64,000 nucleotides of DNA from Aaosphaeria pasadenensis. Its lineage: Eukaryota; Ascomycota; Dothideomycetes; Pleosporales. Each line of letters starts with the position of its first letter. The stretch's first letter is position 1. Shown here piece by piece: positions 56,007-64,000 of this stretch. Both the position numbers and the translations under genes were made by a program. The notes beneath the pieces were generated by a model, which saw only the letters and a list, made by a program, of their open reading frames with translations, searched no databases and was not told the origin of the DNA. Where the stretch lies: positions 638,947 through 702,946 of the forward strand of contig JAKLMB010000023.1 in NCBI GenBank assembly GCA_022813625.1. Reading direction: 5' to 3'.

Positions 56007-59000
56007 GGCGAATGATTTTCCTGGGAATGAATGCTAAGGAGAGCTGCAGAAGACAAGCAACCCAGAGCTGGGGGGAATCGAAACCTTTAAAGACCCATCC
56101 TCGAGCTCAATCCACTACCCCCCATGGTGGAGTGGGAGGCGGGCTAGAGGTATGGCGTAAAGCCAAGCCCAGCACTTGGCACGTATAGCAAGATACCTTG
56201 GGACCGAAACTAAAACGTCATGAACAAAGGATCCAGATTCCGGGCGGGGCGGTTTGGAGCGGAAGATGTGACCACCTCTGGGGTAAATGGAAATTCCGCC
56301 GTTGTTTTCAGCAGTCATTGCCGTTATCATGTAAACACATTGAGACAAACTTGAATGCTCGTGAGATATGTTTTGGTGCTCAATTGACCCATCTTTCTCA
56401 AGATTAGGATAGCAGAACAGACTGAAGGAAAAACCATGAGTAAGACAAGCTCATCGATCGCATACCATCGGTGGGGTTTCTTTCAGGGTTCATGTGTGGG
56501 ATGGAATGACAGACAGTATCTAGTACATACGAGTGTGCGGACGTATAGACGTGCAGGCAACGATTGCAGTACGAGTAGGAGGCCGTGTGGAAATGTGTGG
56601 ATGGTGAACGGCGCATGGGGGGAGGGATGAGTGGTCAATGGTGAATGGTGAGTGGTGAATTGGTGGAGGGCTGGAGTGTGAATGGCTGAGAAGACTAGCG
56701 CGCGGCGGGATTCCTTGGTTGTTCGCCCTTTCCGCCCGGAGGACGCCAATACCAAGTCCGACGCCGAGTCGCGCTTGTTATTGGAAAGACGCTAGTACGG
56801 AAAAATCGGCAAACTTCTCACAACTTCTCAACACCTTCAACGTCATCGCCTCCCTCCAAATCCAATCATTTCCACGCCTCCTCATGTCTCACTCTATCTG
56901 TCTGTATGGATCCCCGATAGAGGTCACTCTAAGCCCTCTTAGCATCCATTCCTCATTCGATCCTTCAAACGCTTTTTGCCATAGCCAAGTCTCTTGTATT
57001 CTTCATCGTGCATCGCCAGTTGCTCTTATTCTGCAGACGTTCAGCGGTAGCACAGCAGACCGGTGGAGAAGCTTGTCCATCAACGCACGAGGCGTATCTA
57101 GGCGTATTCGTCTCTCCTCGCTCACTCGGTTTGTTTATCTCTGTAGCCCAGCAGGTCAGATTCTCGGCGAGCCCCGCGCGGATATGCCTAGAATACGCCT
57201 AGAATGCGTGCTAAGTACTAAACCACCTTTGGGACAGTCCGCCTGGAGTCGGTGGCCTTCAAAGAGACTAAAATCTTGATCAAAAGGTCATGCAGGTCTG
57301 CAGGTAACAATTATGATTCCATCTTGTTCTGTGCTTCGTCATTATTCGTTCCATATCAACAGCAAGGCGCAGTGGGCATCACGTTTCTTTACTATATGAG
57401 CACAGGCACATCCTCGTCCTGTGCCTGTGCCCTCGTAACAGGATATCAACCTTGGACTCGTACGTCTACCATACTTTCTTCTAAAAACCTGCTCAACGAC
57501 TTTGTGTCCTTACGAGAATTGCGGGCCCCATTCCTCTATGCGAACCGACATTGCCGTGGCCAACTCGATGATCACCAGGCTCGGAACGTAAACCACCCCC
57601 CTAGACACCAGTCTCGTAGACCTCATGCACTTAGTGATCATGCACTCCATACGAGTTAGAATAGGTTAATCGACACCTAGACGGCTCGTCTGCGTGCTGG
57701 ACGATCTTCGCAGCACACCTCGCAACCCCCGGTTCCATGGTCGCGAATCTCTTATATAGATATGCAGTATGATCTGTCTGTGGGATTCACTTGCATCTAC
57801 GCTACACCTGAACAATTCAATAAAGACGCACAATTACGCAGCCTTGTGTACATTGAATGTCCAGTGGCTTTCAGATGCGTTCATACTGCTCTTATCGAAG
57901 ATCGAGCTCTTAGTGACTGTGACGCGCCGTCGGCAATTGTTGCAAACGAATAGACTCGTCAAGAATGTTTATGACTTAGCTTAGTTTTCAACCGTGAAGG
58001 TGGCTTTGAAGTTGTGGCCCCATGGTAATGGAAATATGCTACTGGATAGACAATATGTCATCTTCTGGTCGAGTATCTCCAAGCCAGACAAACATAGCAT
58101 TACGACTACCTAAAAGTACCCGTATCCAGATCGCATACTTACTAGACATCGACTACATCAAGCTAACGTAGATATCATGCTCGCTGAGAGTTCAGGTCAA
58201 ACGATTGAGGTTACGCGCTGGGTTGTCTAGACTGGTCCTTAGGACATTACAATTTCGCTCAATAGGCTTCAATTACCAACAGGGAGGCCCTATTTTCTAT
58301 AGAGCAAAAACGAAAACATCCATATACTCTTATATTCTATCATTCAGGTAACCAACTTGGTCTTTCTACACCAAAGCTTTGAACTTCCAAAGAACTTCAT
58401 AGCATCATGAAAATGTCGTGAAATAGCTTCAACAACACGATCGACCCTGCATAATGCTCCTAGCGTTTGGTTCACCCCGCCCCGTACTTTGACCTCTTGG
58501 TTGACCCACCTAGTCAATTCAATCTTCAACCCAAAATAACAGGTCAGAACTACACTTCCGGCATTTTAAACTAGACCCGAATGTCGGTGTGCAATCACAA
58601 ACCTATCCGTCCCTAAACCGTCGAACCGTGTATTCTCCCAACTCACTGAGCCGCGGGTGGGTAGAGTCAGACTAGACTAGGGAGTAGAAAAACACGGGTT
58701 TTATCTACTCCGTCCTCATGCCAATGCATGGCACCTAACAATTCGGCCTTTTCCCCACAACCACACCATTTTCATTGTTCGCCCAGACTACCGCCAAACT
58801 TGTTCATACTCTGTAATCACCTTGGGAGTATCGTATTTTCACTATTTCTTTTTCTAGATAGGTTCCCTCGTCGACTCTAATCTCGGGACAATTATGTTTC
58901 ACGATTGGGGGTAGTTGTCTCCACGGCCAAGAATAGGTACGCGCACATTTTCTTGCACTTGCCCCGCTTGGCCGAGAAATGTCTATACGGGCGGCTTAAA

Positions 59001-59798
59001 ATGGGCAATGGTGGGACAAGAATGTTCTTGGGTCCTGCTGGTTTCAGCATTTATGCCGTGCAAGCTAGAGCGGGTAGTATGTTCTATGTGTTCTTTATAG
59101 GTCTTTAGGCATGATCACGTCAACAAATTGAAAAATAGAACGTGCGTTCGTTGTTGGAAAAGGGTTACTACCCAATGTTTAATAGCTCTCTCTATGTACC
59201 TATCTATACGATAGTGTGTATTCAAAAATGATGTACACGAATGCCAGCGGATTCCACGCAAAGGTAAACCCCAGAATCTACTGAGTACACAGATAACGAA
59301 AAACAGTGCAAAAAGGGCAAAAAAAAAATGCAAAATACATACAACAGCGGGGATTCGCTGATGGTCACCCACTCAACTACTAGTCCGCCGGTACATTGCT
59401 TAAGTATGGCTGAGCGAACGGGAAGCCCTGTTTTCAATGTCCAATGGTCGTATGTGAAAGAACTGGTTAAATTTTGATTCTATATATGGCGTGCAACAAG
59501 ACATACAGTATGTAGGTGCATAGAGCCAATTTAGCTTGACAACGAAGATACTGAATGGTCTGATAGAGGAATGCAAATAAGTGTAACGTCACTGGACTCG
59601 ACCAATAGCTAAGTAGATCAAATCTATGGTTTGTTATTGGAAAAGGTGTTCGTGAGGGCTGCATATAGTTTGTTACACATCTATACATGTCCGTCTCCTA
59701 AGTAGCATCATTGTTGTCGAAAGGTTCTTGTGGGCTCATGCTTCCTACTCATATGCTTGTAATATAATATAAAAAGAGCTTTATCTACGGAGATGTGG
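56007..59798. other. ENA promoter and gene-poor region
   Basis: About 3.8 kb without a recognised gene. Near 56630-56680 a tggtgaatgg-like motif repeats imperfectly. Frames such as 56719-57279 and 57252-57659 (+) have no recognisable domain or splice pattern. From about 58000 the sequence is AT-leaning and may be old decayed DNA. Confidence 0.5.
56162..56180. promoter_or_regulatory. Inverted pair of PacC-type hexamers upstream of ENA ATPase
   Basis: GCCAAG at 56162-56167 and CTTGGC at 56175-56180 form an inverted pair with a 7-nt spacer, about 155-175 bp before the ATPase start. GCCARG is the target of the ambient-pH regulator PacC/Rim101, and ENA pumps are known alkaline-response genes. Binding is inferred. 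Confidence 0.55.
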
Positions 59799-60640
59799 CT
59801 AGAGCGACTTACTGTTCTGCGCACGCTCAGCTTCTATTTTGCTTGAAATGCTCGTGACAGTCAATCTCTGTGCTAGGAACTCAGGCAACGCCTCGAACAG
59901 ACTGAGCTGGAGATCGTGCGCCCAATATGGCGTTATCTCCACCCTGCCTTGTCTGACAGCGGTAACAACACGATCTAGCACAGCTTTCGCGAACGTCTCT
60001 GCGGGTGGAGAACCGGGTGCAAGCGCCCTAGTGTTGGCCTGGCTCTGAACATCGCCCGGACAGACTACGAGGCTGTCAATCTTCGATCCCTCCGCGATAA
60101 ACTCACGAGCCAGGGCGCGGCCGAAAGCGGCGTTGAAGGCTTTGACCGAGCTGTAAAGTGACATCCAGGGCATGCCTCGACAAGATCCCGAACTCACATT
60201 GAGGATGGCTGAAGGACCATGAAGCTTCAAGGTTGGCACGAGAACACGAGTGACGTGGGCCGCGAATCGAGCGTTCAGATTGATCATGTCGTCAATCTGC
60301 CCCAAACAAAGCCTGCGGTTGATAAGAGTGTACTTCGTGAATACATGAGGATGAGGATAGGGAAAGGTAGCTCAAAAATACATTGCTAGATCATTTGCCT
60401 CTTGCAGTGCAGCAAACGAGCTTTGTAAATTTGTTATTGTCACGGGTTGAACCCGAAGGTCTAGTCCTTAATCGGAAAGACCTCAGCTCGGGAGCACAAC
60501 CGAATCAAGTGCGCCAGTTACCGCATGGAACTGCACTGCTCCGGGCTACCGAACAACAGAAAACCCTCTGTGACCCGATGATCGTTTCGGAGAGGCTACT
60601 CGGGCCAGAGAAATAGCCTGTAGTTGTGAAAGGCCCAAAG
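59799..60640 (-). pseudogene. Short-chain dehydrogenase/reductase, N-terminal half broken
   Basis: The C-terminal 168 codons (60305-59799) are intact and typical of the KAR/17-beta-HSD12-like SDR group: IDDMINLNARFAAHVTRVLV, catalytic Ser in ILNVSSGSC, YSSVK with the Tyr and Lys, and VVCPGDV. Upstream an intron acceptor (ACCGCAG) precedes this exon. Beyond it traces of the N-terminal half can be read only across stops and phase changes: TITNLQSSFAALQEAND, a RGFSVV-like strand, and an SGPSSLSETII stretch where TGxxxGIG is expected. The NNVG element is missing. I read this as a pseudogene whose 3' half still looks sound. An alternative is a real gene with an unseen upstream exon. Confidence 0.6.
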
Positions 60641-60889
60641 ATTTACCAAATCCTTGGTTTTCCTATAGCGCTACTCTCAGAGTGTAACTCCTTGCAGCGT
60701 GCAACCATTTTTTTTTGTTGCATGACTTTTCAGCGTTAAAAGATTCCTTGTTCATGATTAATTAGATCAGTTTCAAGAGCCAGTATCACGAAGACTGAAT
60801 AGACTATGGGCTGATAGGAGTTGCATTCTGCCTTAGTGAGTCTGGTGACCACGACGAATAGACCGAATTGATATGAGGATGTTTACTGA

Positions 60890-61400
60890 CATGTACCAAC
60901 TCAAAGACTTGACCTTCGCTGCCGGATCGGACGTGCTTGGAATCTCGATAGCATCCAAAGCTCTCTAAACGCAAGGCACATACACGGCAGTATTCGTTAC
61001 TGTTGCTGCTGCTTTAGTCATCGTCTGTGCAAGTATAAGAACGCTTGAGCGCATGGGCTGGCTCGCCTGGATTGGGGTCACATGTATATCTGTTGCTCGT
61101 GAGTTGTCCTTCGTTCATGGTACACCTAGTGCTCGCGGAATGTCTCGTTGGATACGCTATCCTACCTCTAATATGCGAGGGTCTACTTCTGACAGTGTTG
61201 ATCGTGACATGCCTTGGGTCTCCGACTACAAAGTATTTAGTTATCCAAGCTTCACCCAAGCTATTGTAGCAACCGAGACATTCACATTTGTCTATAGTGA
61301 AACACCGCGATTCTTTCCACTTGTATCCAAGATTGTTACGATACCAGAACCTATGAGGACAGAGAAGGCGTCAAGTACTTGGGATGGAAGTCGGAGATCG
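60890..61400 (+). pseudogene. Amino-acid transporter (Mtr/AAAP-like) fragment
   Basis: A frame reads GSDVLGISIASKAL, then a TAA at 60966-60968, then TQGTYTAVFVTVAAALVIVC, ASIRTLERMGWLAWIGV and MPWVSDYKVFSYPSFTQAIV. These match the middle membrane helices and the WVSDYKLF/SFT loop of fungal neutral amino-acid permeases of the Mtr type. The N-terminus and the C-terminal helices are missing, and the copy runs into the RIP-mutated element. Fragment identity is from memory of the family. Confidence 0.6.
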
Positions 61401-61462
61401 GGACCTATAGCTCTAATAACACCCAAGGGACAGTTACGTAATCTAACATCACGGGAACAGAG

Positions 61463-61572
61463 TAATTAAGGTGCTTAAGGTCTTAGCAAGGGCTAAGAGG
61501 ACAAGCAGCCTAATTATAATTAAGGTACTTAAGGTCTTAGCTAAGGCTAAGAGGATAAGTAGCTTAATTAAG
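61463..61572. repeat. 54-bp tandem duplication at the edge of the AT-rich block
   Basis: Two copies of an aattaaggt(g/a)cttaaggtc unit begin at 61464 and 61518. Of six differences in their bodies, five are G/A or C/T and one is A/T. The second copy is the more AT-rich. Confidence 0.8.
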
Positions 61573-64000
61573 GATAAAGAAAGATAAGTATATAAAATTA
61601 TTAGATTTTATATATAAGAGTTCTTTATAGTTAATAATAAATTATATCTAATCTTTTAGAATTACTTTACTAGTATAATAGTAGCTTATTCTCTTAGATA
61701 AGTTAGAGATATTACCCTATCCTAATACTTACTTTACCCTATATAAACCTCTATAATATACCCTCTTACCTTATATAGTAAGTTACCTATTATTACATAT
61801 TAACTACCTTTATAGGAAGTAATAGTTTAAGATAATATAGTTAACTAATCTACTTTAGTAGCAATAGCTGCACAGCTAATAGCTTAAGAAATCATTAACT
61901 AATAGAATAAGATTATTAATTAATAGAATAAATAGTTAGAATAGATAAGACTTATAATTAAAACCTAGAAAATAAATACCTTAGCTAAAATAATTACTAA
62001 ACCTAAAAAGTTTATAGGTAAAAGGAGAATAGTTAAACCCTTTATAACCTAGGTTAAGGTATAGCTAATATATACAGTACTAGCAGTAAACTATAGTAAT
62101 TAAGTAATAATAGCAAGAGCCCTTATAGCTAAAGATATAGCTAAATAGTTCTAACCCCTACAGAGGGACTACTTAGAAAATGCAAGCAACCTAGCAGAAG
62201 CCTGTAATAACACTAGAAGAATTTTTAAAGACTATAATAAATTTAAAAAGGAACTTAATATAGTATTTAGAGATATTAACAAAGAACAGGTAGCCCTAAG
62301 AGAGCTAAAGAACCTCTAATAGATTATATTAGCTAGTAAGTATATAGCTAACTTCTAAAGGATTAGAGTATCCTTAAACTAGGACAAAGACACCCTACTA
62401 GATCTATACTACTAAGGGCTAAAGGGAGATATAAAAGATAACCTTATAAGATAAGAGCTACTAAAAGATTTAGATAAGCTTATAGCACTTATAGTAAAGA
62501 TTAATAATAGGCACTTTAAATAAAGGCAGGAAAAGAAAGGGCACTAATACTTAGAAATCCACGCTAACTAGAAGAAACAAAGGCCTTATTAGGATCTAAT
62601 AGATATTAATAGGGTTAGGAAACCTAAGTCTAAAAAAGAATATATAAAGGGATAAAAGAAATAATAATAGTTAAAAGCTAAAAGAGACAAGCAATAATAC
62701 TAATTTAATAATAAAGCCTATCTAAGATATAGAAAAACTAGATACTTTACAAGGGACTACAAAGATAGAGAATAAAATAACTAACTAATAAGAGCTATTA
62801 GGATAGCTATAGTATATAAAAAACTTACTCCTAAGGAAGCACTTAAAAGAAGCTGCCTAGGAAGGTACACTAAATATAGAAATAGCTACACCAGGTAATA
62901 AAAGTATAAAAATAAAGTTATAGACTATACTACCTATACTAGCAGATATGCTTAAAAGGAGATATATAATAAAGAAATAGCTAATAAGGGAACTCTTATT
63001 ATAAATAAGGAAATATATAAGTATATTTATATTAAATAGTATAATAAGTGCAAGTATAACTACTCTAAATAGTATAGATATAGTAAAGAAAATAGCAAAC
63101 TCCTACTAGAAGAAGTAGTTAGAAGGGCAATAAAGGGTATATATATAGCATGTAGAGGACCCTATACTAACCTAGAATATATAAAGAAAGTAATACTTAT
63201 ATAATAGCACGCACTTATTAGTATATATATAGAAGTGTTAGAACTTAGAAAAATAGCAGAAGCTGCTAATAAACTACTTATAGCAAGTAACTATATAAAA
63301 CTAGAATATATTAATATAAGGGTAAAGGCCTGTATATATTAGATATACTATTCTAATACATACCTAGGACAAGATTATAGTAAAAAGCCCTAGGAATAAA
63401 AGATTAATCCTACCTATAAAATATTAGAAGTAATATTAAGAGTAATTAACGTGCAATATAATACTTTAAGTAAAGGAGTACTAAGGCTACTATATAATAT
63501 TAAGTATAGGAAAGAAGAGTATAAATCCTATTAAATAGTTAACTAAGAAAAAGACAGTAACTCTTTAGAGGAAGATAATTACTAGGAAGTATAAGAGAAT
63601 GCTATACCTAAAATAATAGACTAGGACAGTAACTAAATATAAGAGTAACTAGCCCCTAGCCTAAATAACTAAGATAAACTATAGGTAGTATAACTAATCC
63701 TAAGTAATAAGGTAATTACATAGACTATATTAGCAGAAATAGTAGTAGAGTAGTTTAACTAGTCTAGTTACTAGATATGTAATAACTAGGCTTATAAACC
63801 TAGCTACTATAAAATAAACAGCTATAAATTTGTTATTATTAGAAAAGATAAACAGGATAAAGTATAATAGATTATTTACTAATAAAGCCCTAAAATTAAA
63901 GTAAGATTCAAGGATATAGATGTAGAAGGATACTGTACTATATAATATATAGAATAAAGCTATTATATAGATAATAAGATATATTAGTACTATATAGTTA
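61463..64000 (+). mobile_element. RIP-mutated Ty3/gypsy-type retroelement relic (gag region), runs off window
   Basis: From about 61460 the base composition drops to strongly AT-rich with very few CG pairs. One frame (positions 1 mod 3) is protein-like from about 61860 to the window end, broken only by TAG/TAA codons of the kind RIP makes from TGG, CAG and CAA. It contains a gypsy Gag-like core (RDYLENASNLAEACNNTRRI, FKDYNKFKKELNIVFRDINK) and, at 62719-62760, a zinc knuckle with exact C-x2-C-x4-H-x4-C spacing in which all four ligands have become Tyr. Beyond it the same frame continues for about 1.2 kb with no protease or polymerase motif I can identify. It is inactive. The likely 5' end, perhaps an LTR, lies within 61463-61860, but its borders are not clear. 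Confidence 0.8.

Noticed and set aside
60440..60475. Possible tRNA T-arm around cgggttgaacccg
   Set aside because: The stem and loop do not fit a T-arm and no acceptor, D or anticodon arm can be drawn. It falls in the SDR pseudogene.

Overview
The window is nuclear DNA of a filamentous ascomycete (Pezizomycotina). Genes are split by short introns, mostly 46-66 bp, with GT(A/G)AGT-like donors and CTAAC/CTGAC branch sites. The gene set is fungal (ENA-type sodium ATPase, ABCC transporter, phi-like GST). The last 2.5 kb is an AT-rich retroelement relic with RIP-type damage. I cannot place it below Pezizomycotina from sequence alone.

Layout. 1-1461: 3' part of an unknown gene whose last exons are tandem exon-intron duplications. 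2319-6455: a divergent pair, NASP/Sim3/Hif1 histone chaperone (-) and DNA polymerase epsilon subunit B (+). 7012-12242: a 17-exon ABCC transporter. 12849-13705: a broken membrane-protein gene. 14161-15813: a C2H2 zinc-finger protein. 16586-18808: a BCS1-like AAA ATPase. 19534-20131: a small conserved fungal protein. 21285-22106: a glutathione transferase. 22566-25749 and 26086-26538: divergent MCM4 (-) and tubulin cofactor A (+). 26750-27817 and 28360-29226: divergent THO complex subunit Tho7-like (-) and elongin-A (+). 30070-30682: a four-exon NEDD8/RUB1 gene whose first exon is 11 nt. 32998-34590: a polyQ coiled-coil protein. 34591-41792: 7.2 kb without a recognisable gene. 41793-44451: a TBC-domain RabGAP. 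46626-48051: an epoxide hydrolase. 49753-50755: a membrane RING-H2 protein. 52645-56006: an ENA-type P-type ATPase. 59799-61400: remains of a short-chain dehydrogenase and of an amino-acid transporter. 61463-64000: a RIP-mutated Ty3/gypsy gag relic.

How genes relate. Three S-phase genes (NASP, Pol epsilon B and MCM4) lie in two divergent promoters that share the octamer ACGCGAAA plus further ACGCG cores, as expected for MBF/SBF control. THO7 and elongin-A are both tied to transcription elongation or mRNP biogenesis and are also divergent. The ENA promoter carries an inverted pair of GCCAAG (PacC-type) hexamers. The right end shows decay: two pseudogenes abut a retroelement whose CCHC zinc knuckle keeps its exact spacing while every ligand has become Tyr and two Gly have become Arg.

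Exon coordinates were derived by eye from splice signals and reading-frame continuity. In most multi-exon genes the summed exon length is an exact multiple of three. I found no tRNA, rRNA or CRISPR array.
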